A DNA stretch of 64,000 nt from Methylomarinum sp. Ch1-1 (GCF_030717995.2 NZ_CP157743.1:3374501-3438500), one strand, 5' to 3'. Counted from the first letter of the stretch, positions 36,647-46,226 are shown. Notes: generated by a model not told the origin, from the sequence alone. Numbers and translations: made by a program.

Positions 36647-37376
36647 ATATTGGCTCAACCACAAAGCCGAAGATGAAGCGACCTTTCGACAAGAAGTGAG
36701 AGACGTTTGCAAGCTCTACCATCAAGCTCAAGAGCTACACGAATCCGGTGTACATGTGATCAGTGTGGACGAGAAAACCGGTATTCAGGCGCTGGAACGG
36801 ATTCATCCGGATCACCCGATGTCCAAAGGAAAACTGGAATTACACGAATTTGAGTACAAACGGCATGGCACACAAACCCTGATAGCCAATTTTGAAGTAG
36901 CGACCGGAAAAATCCTGTGTCCAACGTTGGGCGACACCCGAACAGAAAACGATTTTGTGGCCCATATCCAGGCGACCGTCGCTACTGACCCCACGGCAAA
37001 ATGGGTATTTATTGCCGACCAACTGAATACGCATAAATCCGCTTCATTGGTGAAATGTGTGGCAGAACTCTGCGGCATCGAAGCCCCGCTGGGCGAGAAA
37101 GGACAATCCGGCATTTTAGAGAACATGGCGTCGCGCGCGGACTTTTTACAATGCACCGAGCACCGTATCCGTTTTGTTTATACACCAAAACATTGTTCAT
37201 GGCTGAACCAAGTCGAGATTTGGTTCGGCATTTTAAGCCGTCGCTTACTCAAACGCGGAAGTTTCCCTTCGATTAAGGCTCTGAATCAAAGAATTCAGGC
37301 GTTCATTGCATTTTTTAATGAAACATTGGCAAAACCGTTTCGATGGACCTATATTGGTAAGCCTCTACTTGTCTAA
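36627..37376 (+). CDS. IS630 transposase, frame B (DDE catalytic domain)
   Basis: 249 residues, entered from frame A by a +1 shift (the displayed TTG at 36627 is only the start of the overlapping frame). It contains the catalytic residues: VISVDEKTG (first Asp), VFIADQLNTHKS (second Asp), and SWLNQVEIWFGIL (Glu). The C-terminus FFNETLAKPFRWTYIGKPL is typical. All three acidic residues are present, so the element could be active if the frames are joined. Confidence 0.9.
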   Translation: MKPHRTKYWLNHKAEDEATFRQEVRDVCKLYHQAQELHESGVHVISVDEKTGIQALERIHPDHPMSKGKLELHEFEYKRHGTQTLIANFEVATGKILCPTLGDTRTENDFVAHIQATVATDPTAKWVFIADQLNTHKSASLVKCVAELCGIEAPLGEKGQSGILENMASRADFLQCTEHRIRFVYTPKHCSWLNQVEIWFGILSRRLLKRGSFPSIKALNQRIQAFIAFFNETLAKPFRWTYIGKPLLV

Positions 37377-37391
37377 ATTATCGAAGGTATT

Positions 37392-37610
37392 TCAGAAGGC
37401 GAGTACTAGATTCAATTGTTTGTCTTCGAAGCGCACCAGAAACACGTTCTTTCCCGGTTCCTCTTCGATATAACCTCGCATCACGATGACGCCGCGCGCA
37501 CCGGCTTCGGCCAGGATATCACCCAAATGATTGCCCGGCATCGAGCCATCATCGACTATATCATGCGCCGCATAAACCACATCACCCACTTCCAAATCTT
37601 CGACATTCAT
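37392..37610 (-). pseudogene. NifZ-like protein, C-terminus replaced by IS630
   Basis: The present frame codes 72 residues: MNVEDLEVGDVVYAAHDIVD, then DGSMPGNHLGDILAEAGARGVIVMRG and ...FLVRFEDKQLNL. The D-x-V...NDG/DDG-(S/T)-x-PG...G-x-(I/L)-L pattern fits the NifZ family, which helps mature the nitrogenase P-cluster or MoFe protein. The last codons (VLAF and stop) come from the IS right end. The native ending is found on the other side of the IS at 36042-36088. The original protein would have been about 83 residues, so the loss is about 15 residues and the product may be non-functional. It is divergent from the HesB-like gene across a NifA-type control region. Confidence 0.8.
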
Positions 37611-37622
37611 TATCTTCCCCTT

Positions 37623-37638
37623 TGTAGCAAACCTTACA
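37623..37638. promoter_or_regulatory. NifA upstream activator sequence (TGT-N10-ACA)
   Basis: TGTAGCAAACCTTACA matches TGT-N10-ACA exactly. It lies 94 bases upstream of the -24 element of the HesB promoter, within the usual 80-150 base range for NifA, and 13 bases from the nifZ-like start on the other strand. Confidence 0.8.
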
Positions 37639-37731
37639 AAAAATAACCGATTGTTGCCAAGATACCTCAGGTTATCTTAAGGAAATATTTTTTATCTTTA
37701 AAAAACATAAGCTTAAGAAAATTCCTGCAAA

Positions 37732-37747
37732 TGGCATACAGGTTGCT
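37732..37747 (+). promoter_or_regulatory. Sigma-54 promoter of the HesB/IscA gene
   Basis: TGGCATACAGGTTGCT has GG at -24 and GC at -12 with the correct 12-base interval (TGGCA-N6-TTGCT type). It lies 48 bases before the ATG at 37795. Together with the NifA site this predicts nitrogen-fixation control. Confidence 0.82.
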
Positions 37748-37794
37748 AAATACATTTACAAAAACGATGCCAAGCAATCTTGCAGGAGAAAAAT

Positions 37795-38154
37795 ATGATC
37801 ACACTCACCGAAAATGCGATAAACGCGGTCAGCCGCTTTATCGCCGGTTCAGAAAAACCTACGGCCGGTTTAAGAATCGAAGTGACCGACGGCGGCTGTT
37901 CCGGTTTCCAATACGGCCTGCGTCTGGATGAACAGCAAAGCGACGAAGACACCGTGATCGACTGCGGTGCTATCAAGGTGTTGGTCGATCAGACCAGCCT
38001 GCCGATGCTAGACGGCATGACGGTCGATTTCGTCGACAGCCTGGATGGTTCGGGCTTCAAATTCACCAATCCCAATGCCGTTAAAAGCTGCGCCTGCGGT
38101 ACATCGTTCTCGACCAGCGATAACGGCGCAGCCAACAAAACCTGTTCATCATAA
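37795..38154 (+). CDS. HesB/IscA-type iron-sulfur assembly protein, Nif-associated
   Basis: 119 residues from the ATG with AGGAG 6-7 bases upstream. A-type carrier cysteines are C35 (GGCSGFQYGL) and C99/C101 (SCACGTSF). The core aligns with IscA/HesB over its length; the tail SDNGAANKTCSS is extra. A-type carriers hand Fe-S clusters to target proteins. The sigma-54 promoter and NifA site upstream show it is the nif-specific member (IscA-nif/HesB), likely expressed only under nitrogen-fixing conditions. The nitrogenase structural genes are not in the window. Confidence 0.92.
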   Translation: MITLTENAINAVSRFIAGSEKPTAGLRIEVTDGGCSGFQYGLRLDEQQSDEDTVIDCGAIKVLVDQTSLPMLDGMTVDFVDSLDGSGFKFTNPNAVKSCACGTSFSTSDNGAANKTCSS

Positions 38155-38251
38155 GATAGCGAGGAACCAGTTTAGATACTGAGAGATTATCGAAACCTCC
38201 CCTTTTTTGGGCTATTGACAACACTTTCCCATATAAGGGAAATACAGTCTT

Positions 38252-38276
38252 CGCTATAAATTAAAACTTTATAGCG
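38252..38276. promoter_or_regulatory. ModE operator
   Basis: CGCTATAAA-TTAAAAC-TTTATAGCG is a perfect 9-7-9 inverted repeat of the ModE-box type, about 90 bases before modE. A half-site-like CCGCTATAAAGTATGGC follows at 38319-38335. Predicts molybdate-dependent autoregulation of the mod operon. Confidence 0.8.
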
Positions 38277-38366
38277 CTAGGTAGCTGCGATACAATCGCG
38301 TCCTTTTGTCGCGCCTACCGCTATAAAGTATGGCTACACAATGAATCGAAGCAACAAGAGAACACA

Positions 38367-39928
<1,562 letters not shown>

Positions 39929-39944
39929 CCCAGCGAGAAGAACG

Positions 39945-40625
39945 ATGTTCAGCGACGCGAATTTGACCGCCATCCTACTGACCCTGAAGCTGGCCACGAT
40001 AGTCACACTCGTGTTGCTATTGATCGGCACACCTATCGCCTGGTGGCTGGCCCGAACCCACTCGCGACTCAAAGGTCCTATCATGGCACTGGTTGCTCTG
40101 CCGATCGTGCTGCCTCCTTCGGTGCTCGGTTTCTATTTGTTGCTGGCGATGGGTCCGAACGGCCCGGTGGGACAATTCACTCAGACCTTGGGGCTAGGCA
40201 CGCTACCGTTTACGTTCTCCGGCCTGGTCGTCGCCTCGGTGTTCTATTCGCTGCCCTTCGTCGTGCAACCCATACAGAATGCCTTCGAGGCGATCGGCGA
40301 CAGCCCTCTGGAAACGGCCGCCACATTGCACGCAGGCCCCTGGGATCGCTTTTTCAGCGTCGTGCTGCCGTTGGCATGGCCGGGTTTCTTGACGGCGACC
40401 ATCTTGGGTTTCGCCCATACGGTCGGCGAATTCGGCGTGGTATTGATGATAGGCGGCAACATTCCCGGTGTGACCCGCGTCATCTCGGTGCAAATCTACG
40501 ACTTTGTCGAAGCCATGGAATATGGCGATGCGCACGCATTGTCGGCGCTGATGCTGGCGTTCTCCTTTCTGGTGCTGTTGGCGTTGTACGCCTTTAAACC
40601 GGGCAAGCTAAATCCCGGCTCATGA
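39945..40625 (+). CDS. modB: Molybdate ABC transporter permease
   Basis: 226 residues with five or six membrane helices and the cytoplasmic EAA loop [33 protein letters not shown], the contact site for ModC. It forms the inner-membrane channel of the molybdate importer. In the operon it is followed by a decayed outer-membrane gene and then modC, so ModB and ModC are separated by about 620 bases. Confidence 0.95.
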   Translation: MFSDANLTAILLTLKLATIVTLVLLLIGTPIAWWLARTHSRLKGPIMALVALPIVLPPSVLGFYLLLAMGPNGPVGQFTQTLGLGTLPFTFSGLVVASVFYSLPFVVQPIQNAFEAIGDSPLETAATLHAGPWDRFFSVVLPLAWPGFLTATILGFAHTVGEFGVVLMIGGNIPGVTRVISVQIYDFVEAMEYGDAHALSALMLAFSFLVLLALYAFKPGKLNPGS

Positions 40626-40649
40626 AGCAGACCCTCTGAGAATATTCAC

Positions 40650-40669
40650 CACTTAGCATTTGCTAAGTG
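40650..40669. terminator. Hairpin downstream of modB
   Basis: CACTTAGCA-TT-TGCTAAGTG is a perfect 9-bp stem 24 bases after modB. There is no U tract, so termination is uncertain; it may be an attenuating or mRNA-stabilising stem. Confidence 0.45.
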
Positions 40670-40715
40670 ATTGGTAATAAGTATAGTTGTATAAATCATC
40701 ATCCATGATAACTGG

Positions 40716-40738
40716 ATTCCGGCAATCCATGCCGGAAT
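40716..40738. repeat. Short palindromic repeat ATTCCGGCA-N5-TGCCGGAAT
   Basis: A perfect 9-bp inverted repeat with a 5-base loop, of a type scattered in many proteobacterial intergenic regions. Only one copy is seen in this window. Confidence 0.6.
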
Positions 40739-40924
40739 GACGAAGCACCTAAGACCGTCTGACTTTTTTCTAGGCACTTAACAATACTGCATACGCCTTT
40801 ATGGAAATGCATACAGGGGAGCTTTGCGCCCGGTATTTCGATACGACATTGTTGGATTGCCGTGTGACTCACCCGAGTGGCGACCATATTCTCGGGAAAA
40901 TTTAAATGATAAACAAGGGCTACT

Positions 40925-41229
40925 ATGAAACGGAAACTACGTTTATACACTGCCTTGGCATTATTGCTGAACGCCCCCCCCCTATCCGTGGCCGGGAACG
41001 CGATTCTTGGGCGAGCACCAAATTACGGGATACGACCGGACAATCGGGCAGCTATATCGGTCAACTGTTGGAAGCCAGGCTCAGATGGGAAGTGGCGCCT
41101 AAGCTAGTCAAGCTGGAAACCGGCTGGGCGCATCTGTTCAAGGGGGACTTCGCCAACAATACACCCGGCGCCCCCGAGGATAAAGGCGATGCGGATTATT
41201 TCTATGCCCAAAGCACCCTGACATTCTGA
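40925..41229 (+). pseudogene. Alginate-export-family outer-membrane protein, internally deleted remnant
   Basis: The ATG at 40925 codes a signal peptide (MKRKLRLYTALALLLNAPPL...VAG). After a run of nine C (40974-40982) the useful sequence continues in another frame: DSWASTKLRDTTGQSGSYIG and WEVAPKLVKLETGWAHLFKGDF, ending AQSTLTF. That is the C-terminal barrel end of the alginate_exp family (PF13372), usually above 400 residues. Thus the gene kept its signal and last 80 residues and lost the rest, plus a frameshift. Its place between modB and modC suggests an outer-membrane route for molybdate, now lost; that is inference. Confidence 0.75.
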
Positions 41230-41246
41230 TAGTTAAGAGGAAGCTT

Positions 41247-42428
41247 ATGAAAAACGCTTGCGGGACGACATCCGGTGACGTAATTTACCCGAATAAAGAC
41301 TCTGCTAACGAGACCAAACAAACAACCAGAAATGCTAATCCAACCATGACAACCCTAGATACCATCAAGGCTTGCCTGAAACTGGATTATTCTGGCTTTT
41401 CGCTGGACGTCGATCTTAATTTGCCCGGCAAGGGGGTCACCGCCCTATTCGGCCATTCGGGTTCCGGCAAGACCACGTTACTGCGCTGCATCGCAGGACT
41501 GGAAAGAGCCGTTGGCAGCCTGTCGGTCAACGGCTCAACCTGGCAGAACGACAAACTATTCCTGCCGACCCACAAGCGGCCGTTAGGTTATGTTTTTCAG
41601 GAAGCCAACCTGTTCCCGCATTTGAGCGTTCAAGGCAATTTACAATACGGCCTCAAACGGGCGATGAGCAACGGTCGTCAGTTTTCTCTGGAACAAGCGA
41701 TCGATTTATTGGACATCGGGCATTTGTTACACCGTAAAACCACGCGGCTTTCCGGTGGCGAAAGACAACGGGTCGCCATCGCCCGCGCGTTGACGGTCAA
41801 CCCCAGAGTTTTATTGATGGATGAACCGCTGGCCTCATTGGATCAACTGCGTAAACGCGAAATTCTGCCCTTTCTGCAGCGTCTGCGCGACGAACTGGAC
41901 ATTCCGATTCTATACGTCACCCATGCCAGCGATGAAGTCGCCAGACTGGCCGACCACGTGGTGATCCTATCGAAAGGCCAGGTCGTCGCCAGCGGCTCGC
42001 TGACCGAAACCCTGGCCAGAATCGATCTCCCGGTGCGCCCGGATGAAGACGCATCGGTCGTGCTGAAGGCGCGCATCGCCGAACAGGACCACCGCTGGGG
42101 TCTGGCGCGGGCCGAATTCGCGGGCGGCAGCCTCTGGCTGCGGGACATGGGCTTCGACATCGGCGAAACAGTCCGATTACAGATCATGGCCCGAGACGTC
42201 AGTCTGGCGCGGGAACAACCGACGACGCCCAGCAGCATCGTGAATCTGCTGCCGGCAACGATTGAAGAAATCGGCGCCGGCGAACATCCCGCCATCAAGC
42301 AAATTCGCCTATTGGCCGGAGAATCCCCCCTGCTCTGTCGATTGACCAGCCGCTCCGCCGATGCCTTAGGCCTGAAAATCGGCCAATCGGTCTGGGCGCA
42401 AATCAAATCGGCGGCTATTATTGAATAA
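41247..42428 (+). CDS. modC: Molybdate ABC transporter ATP-binding protein
   Basis: 393 residues. Walker A GHSGSGKTTLL, Q-loop GYVFQEANLFPHL, signature LSGGERQRVAIARAL, Walker B VLLMDEPLASLD, then a C-terminal MOP domain (LLPATIEEIGAGEHPAIKQIRLLAGESP). It powers the importer. The first ATG has GAGGA 6 bases ahead, but the family starts near Met34 (MTTLDTIKACLKLDYSGF); the first 33 residues are not conserved-looking and may be a readthrough of leader sequence. The gene is complete despite the decayed gene before it. Confidence 0.94.
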   Translation: MKNACGTTSGDVIYPNKDSANETKQTTRNANPTMTTLDTIKACLKLDYSGFSLDVDLNLPGKGVTALFGHSGSGKTTLLRCIAGLERAVGSLSVNGSTWQNDKLFLPTHKRPLGYVFQEANLFPHLSVQGNLQYGLKRAMSNGRQFSLEQAIDLLDIGHLLHRKTTRLSGGERQRVAIARALTVNPRVLLMDEPLASLDQLRKREILPFLQRLRDELDIPILYVTHASDEVARLADHVVILSKGQVVASGSLTETLARIDLPVRPDEDASVVLKARIAEQDHRWGLARAEFAGGSLWLRDMGFDIGETVRLQIMARDVSLAREQPTTPSSIVNLLPATIEEIGAGEHPAIKQIRLLAGESPLLCRLTSRSADALGLKIGQSVWAQIKSAAIIE

Positions 42429-42467
42429 ACGACATCACGGGCTTCAAAACCAATGGGAAAACCAATG

Positions 42468-42520
42468 GGGTCAGACTCTGAGGTATCCCCACAAATTACG
42501 CTTTTTCCAGGGTGCTGAAA
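42468..42520 (+). repeat. Left arm of a 53-bp perfect inverted repeat
   Basis: GGGTCAGACTCTGAGGTATC is the start, and the arm ends CCAGGGTGCTGAAA. Identical in inverse to 43695-43747. The arms enclose about 1.17 kb holding the doc fragment and both long direct repeats. Confidence 0.9.
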
Positions 42521-43105
42521 TAACCAACTAAGAGAACTTGAGCGTGTTCCAATAAATTTTCCTGCAACTCAAATACCACATATTGACAGGCGATACGAGC
42601 AAGAAAAATGACCGAATAAGGTGAACGATCACGATTGCTGCAGACTTTGATTTGCCGTTCGATGGCAGTGCCTTTCAAGCCCGGAAACCAATGGGGTCAA
42701 CCAATGGGGTCAGACTCGAACGGAAACCAATGGGGTCACGCGGAAACCAATGGAAACCAATGGGGTCAGACTCGAATGATACAAACCAATGGATAACCCA
42801 TTAACCCCCCTGTGTCAATAAGCCAAAAAAAAATCTCTGCTGAAAAAAACAGCATTTCAAAAAGCCATCGGTCGCATCGAATTCGCACCCATTATTTCTC
42901 TTCTCAGATGTCGGTGTCCTTCCCACAAAACCTCGCGGCGTTGCAGTTGCCATTCGCTAGTTGTTAACGCCATAATACCAAAACGGGATTCTGGCGGTGA
43001 TTTTCCAACAGAGGATTTTCACCTCATTAGTTCATGCCCATGCTGGGCGTACACAAAATGGGTCAAGCGCGAAGCGCAAAATCAGCACGCACCTTACCCA
43101 TACCG

Positions 43106-43411
43106 TTAGGCATTTGAAATGGAGCATTTTGAGAACCAATCAGATAGGCTTTCTTCGGTTAAATTACCGGCAGCTAGATCCTCGATAATAACAACTGCTT
43201 CAGGTTCGTACGCATTGAAGGAATATCCATTTATCTCTAAAAACATCGCAGCAATAGTTAAAGCAATTCGTTTATTGCCATCTATGAAAGGGTGATTATT
43301 GGCTAATCCGTAGCAATATGAAGCAGCGAGATCAAAAATTGAAGGATTATTGGTATATTCAAATCGTTGTCGAGGCCGGTTCAACGCTGATTCAAGAAGG
43401 GCTGCATCTCG
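43106..43411 (-). pseudogene. Doc (Fic-fold) toxin, N-terminally truncated
   Basis: The minus-strand frame reads RDAALLESALNRPRQRFEYT, then SIFDLAASYCYGLANNHPFIDGNKRIALT. The Fic signature HPFIDGNKR is intact, and the C-terminus matches death-on-curing kinases that phosphorylate EF-Tu. The first ~25 residues are missing: at 43412 the frame meets a family-D repeat (GGAACCAATGGGG). No Phd-type antitoxin is found beside it. A broken toxin without antitoxin is what loss of an addiction module would leave. Confidence 0.82.
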
Positions 43412-43694
43412 GGAACCAATGGGGTCAGACTCGAATGATACACGGGAACCAATGGGGTCAGACTCGAATGATACAAACCAATGGATAACCCATTAACCCC
43501 CTGTGTCAATAAGCCAAAAAAAATCTCTGCTGAAAAAAACAGCATTTCAAAAAGCCATCGGTCGCATCGAATTCGCACCCATTATTTCTCTTCTCAGATG
43601 TCGGTGTCCTTCCCACAAAATCAATCGAGTCTGACCTATTAGTTCTCTATTAGTTCTCCTATTAGTTCTCGAGTCTGACCCTATTGGTTCTGCT

Positions 43695-43747
43695 TTTCAG
43701 CACCCTGGAAAAAGCGTAATTTGTGGGGATACCTCAGAGTCTGACCC
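43695..43747 (-). repeat. Right arm of the 53-bp perfect inverted repeat
   Basis: Reverse complement of 42468-42520 without mismatch. The two arms could pair or support inversion of the intervening segment. Confidence 0.9.
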
Positions 43748-44168
43748 TATTAGTTCTCCTATTAGTTCTCGAGTCTGACCCTATTGGTTCTGATGAAAAA
43801 TCAATCGAGTCTGACCCTATTGTCTCTCTATTGTCTCTTTGGTCAAAGAACGCCACCTTGCAAACCAATGGGGTCGGTCTCGGTATCAAAGGAGGTCAGA
43901 CTCGATTGATTCATTTTTACTGATCGAGGAGTTCTATATGAGCGATCAAATCGCTGATCCAGGTTGCTAGGAAATGACTGAACCGGCAAAACTCTGGCGT
44001 TAACCCCAGCCCTGGAAACCCTCAGTAACCGCGAGCTTAGCTGTTTTGACTTTTCGATGAAAAATTAATCGAGTCTGACCCTATTGGTTCTCGATGAAAA
44101 ATCAATCGAGTCTGACCCTATTGGTTCTATAAATATTTGATTTTTATAGAATATAAACAACTTCGTTT

Positions 44169-44184
44169 TGTAGCAAATGCTACA
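44169..44184. promoter_or_regulatory. NifA-type palindrome without an obvious target
   Basis: TGTAGCAAATGCTACA is TGT-N10-ACA and a perfect palindrome (extended TTTTGTAGC/GCTACAAAA). No sigma-54 -24/-12 pair was found downstream; a mobile element is inserted 72 bases on, and may have broken a promoter. Could equally be chance or a remnant of a nif gene. Confidence 0.45.
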
Positions 44185-44256
44185 AAATCTAATTTTAATG
44201 AGTAAGAAACCGACAATTGACAGGGCAGTCAAAATGGTTGTTAATTTAATGGCAAG

Positions 44257-44322
44257 GTAACTATTCAGTATTTTTCAGGGCTTAGGGAGCAGGCCATTGA
44301 TAAAAATACGCTGAATAATTAC
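44257..44322. mobile_element. Minimal non-autonomous element, 66 bp, with 8-bp target duplication ATGGCAAG
   Basis: It is essentially the two ends of the family: GTAACTATTCAGTATTTTTC and the inverse of GTAATTATTCAGCGTATTTT, joined by about 26 bases. Perfect direct repeats ATGGCAAG lie at 44249-44256 and 44323-44330. It lacks the 18-bp inverted-repeat cassette that the 227- and 377-bp copies carry. Confidence 0.9.
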
Positions 44323-44362
44323 ATGGCAAGAACCTTATAGAAATAACCTAAAGCAACGCGCC

Positions 44363-44866
44363 ATGAATCCAAGAATGCTGGAAAAAATCAAATTGGAACA
44401 CGAGGCCGCACGATTGTTCATGCGGCTTTATGAGCAGCGCTTTGGGATTGAGATGCGTCATATCTGGCACAACGAACCGAAAAAACCGGACGTGTCCTGC
44501 TATCTCGATGGCGAACGTCTGGACCTTGAAATTGCGCATTTCTATGGAAGCGAGGAAGAAGCCCAACTGATTCAGGGTAGAGAAGTCACGATTCGGAAAC
44601 TGGAGACCTTGCACCGTTTGATTAATGTCCCGGTCGATCACAGGCTTCTGAATGCATTGAATACGATTTTAGCCAACAAGGCAGAGAAGTCTTATCACAG
44701 CGAGCGGGTATGGTTGGTGCTGCAAAATGCCAACCCGCTTTGGAGCCGTTCGGATTTGGAAGCCAATCTTCATCAAGTGACGCTTCCGGGGGCCCATCCG
44801 TTCGAAGAAATCTGGTTCGTCGGTGATATGGAAAGAAGCTCCGACATTTTGCGGCTTTTTCCTTGA
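44363..44866 (+). CDS. Unknown protein, possible PD-(D/E)XK-like fold
   Basis: 167 residues, soluble. The segment KKPDVSCYLDGERLDLEIAHFYG has the spacing PD-x11-D-x-E-x-A/H of nuclease-fold proteins, but the usual final Lys is replaced by His, so activity is doubtful. Other clear segments are ERVWLVLQNANPLWS and HPFEEIWFVGDMERSSDILRLFP. I do not recognise the family. It stands alone between the repeat zone and the old yellow enzyme gene. No strong ribosome site is visible upstream because the 66-bp element lies close by. Confidence 0.6.
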   Translation: MNPRMLEKIKLEHEAARLFMRLYEQRFGIEMRHIWHNEPKKPDVSCYLDGERLDLEIAHFYGSEEEAQLIQGREVTIRKLETLHRLINVPVDHRLLNALNTILANKAEKSYHSERVWLVLQNANPLWSRSDLEANLHQVTLPGAHPFEEIWFVGDMERSSDILRLFP

Positions 44867-44914
44867 GCAAAAACACGATGGACCCTATCTGTGAGCGTTC
44901 ATGATTTTTAACGT

Positions 44915-44920
44915 TATAAT
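44915..44920 (+). promoter_or_regulatory. Candidate -10 box of the old yellow enzyme gene
   Basis: TATAAT, 44 bases before the ATG at 44964, preceded by a T-rich spacer; no good -35 is seen. Confidence 0.4.
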
Positions 44921-44963
44921 CCAGTCCTCCAGGCCTTAATACCACCGTTAATCAGGAGAATAT

Positions 44964-46025
44964 ATGAGCAATCTGTTTGATTCGATCAGAATTGGAGACA
45001 TCGACTGTCCAAATCGGATAATCATGGCGCCCCTAACTCGTTGCCGAGCGAGTACCGGACGAGTGCCAAATGACTTAATGGCCGAATATTACGCCCAACG
45101 CGCCGATGCCGGATTGATTTTGACAGAAGCGACCTGTGTTTCACCGCAGGGCGTCGGTTACCCTGATACACCGGGCATTTGGACGGATCAACAAACCGAA
45201 GGTTGGCGCAAGGTTACCAAGGCCGTCCATGCCAAAGGCGGACGCATTTTTCTGCAACTGTGGCATGTCGGTCGGATTTCCGACCCTTATTTCCTCAACG
45301 GCGAATTACCGGTTGCCCCTAGCGCCATTGCCCCAACCGGACATGTCAGTCTGTTGCGTCCGCAACGCGAATTTGTCACGCCGCGGGCCTTGAAGATTGA
45401 AGAAATCCCCGACATCGTCGATAGCTACCGACAAGGAGCCGAAAATGCCAAAAAAGCGGGTTTTGACGGCGTGGAAATTCATGGCGCCAATGGATATTTG
45501 CTCGATCAATTCCTGCAGGACAGCAGTAATCAGCGGAACGATGCCTATGGCGGTTCGGTCGAAAATCGCGCCCGTCTGCTGTTGGAAGTCACCGACGCCG
45601 CGATTTCGGTTTGGGGGGCCGGTCGTGTCGGTGTACATCTAGCGCCGCGGGGAGATATGCATTCCATTGGCGATTCAAATTCCTTGCAGACCTTCGGCTA
45701 CGTAGCCGAACAGCTGGGTCGACGCCAAATCGCCTTTATTTTCACCCGCGAATCGCTGGGAGATGACCGGATCAGTCCAGCATTGAAGAAACGCTTCGGC
45801 GGCGTACTGATTGCCAATGAGGGTTTCAATCACGATACCGCCCAACAGGAAATTGCTGCCGGTGATGCCGACGCCGTGGCCTTCGGCAAGGACTACATCG
45901 CCAATCCGGATTTAGTACGGCGACTGCAATTGAATACCGCTTTGAATCCTTATGATCCTGATACCTTTTATGGTTACGGCCTCTCTAATCCCGAAGTGGG
46001 TTATACGGATTATCCTCGACTGTAA
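44964..46025 (+). CDS. Old yellow enzyme-family alkene reductase (NemA-like)
   Basis: 353 residues. FMN barrel motifs: IIMAPLTRCRAS, the flavin-side LQLWHVGRIS, and the substrate-binding EIHGANGYLLDQFLQDSSNQR (His/Asn pair), then ENRARLLLEV and GGVLIANEGF. These enzymes reduce activated C=C bonds with NADPH, and NemA members act on N-ethylmaleimide and other electrophiles. GGAG 7 bases upstream and a TATAAT support independent expression. Nearby pirin and thiopurine methyltransferase genes would fit a small detoxification group, by proximity only. Confidence 0.93.
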   Translation: MSNLFDSIRIGDIDCPNRIIMAPLTRCRASTGRVPNDLMAEYYAQRADAGLILTEATCVSPQGVGYPDTPGIWTDQQTEGWRKVTKAVHAKGGRIFLQLWHVGRISDPYFLNGELPVAPSAIAPTGHVSLLRPQREFVTPRALKIEEIPDIVDSYRQGAENAKKAGFDGVEIHGANGYLLDQFLQDSSNQRNDAYGGSVENRARLLLEVTDAAISVWGAGRVGVHLAPRGDMHSIGDSNSLQTFGYVAEQLGRRQIAFIFTRESLGDDRISPALKKRFGGVLIANEGFNHDTAQQEIAAGDADAVAFGKDYIANPDLVRRLQLNTALNPYDPDTFYGYGLSNPEVGYTDYPRL

Positions 46026-46226
46026 GCATAAACGCATGGCTCAGGCAAATAACCATAAAAATATTATAGTTTTTGAGGCGATTCGACTATCGTCTCGCTC
46101 CTTTTGTCCGCCAAACAACAGCATGGAAATTCTAAACCTATTGATGGATAAGGGTTCTGGCATTGGCCCAATATATGCGCGCTATTAAGGTCACCCTTTC
46201 TTAAAACTTTTCATAGGTGATCCACA

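Larger units (their letters stand above)
36089..37406 (+). mobile_element. IS630-family insertion sequence
   Basis: 1318 bp, flanked by the TA dinucleotide duplication expected for IS630 (36087-36088 and 37407-37408). Imperfect terminal inverted repeats: left GTACAATAAACTTGAAATAT, right (reverse complement) GTACTCGCCTTCTGAAATAC, continuing into a shared GGATAATA / CGATAATT. It carries two overlapping transposase frames. It is inserted in the nifZ-like gene. Confidence 0.88.
42440..43920. repeat. Dense array of CCAATGGGGTCAGACTCG repeats in both orientations (family D)
   Basis: The gap 42429-44362 has no intact gene. More than a dozen full or partial copies of a 20-odd-base motif, (A)ACCAATGGGGTCAGACTCG or its reverse CGAGTCTGACCCTATTGGTTC, lie here. 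Left-half copies read one way and right-half copies mostly the other. A 175-bp direct repeat (42755-42930 and 43447-43620) and a 53-bp perfect inverted repeat (42468-42520 and 43695-43747) are embedded. Between them lies a truncated Doc toxin. The pattern resembles REP-type repeats spread by RAYT transposases, but no RAYT gene is in the window. Confidence 0.85.

Noticed and set aside
42496-42678. A 60-residue minus-strand frame as a gene
   Set aside because: Its end lies within the 53-bp inverted repeat, it has no family character, and it sits in decayed DNA.
42440-43920. Repeated 20-base motif as a CRISPR array
   Set aside because: Intervals are irregular, orientation changes, interval sequences repeat themselves, and no cas gene is nearby.
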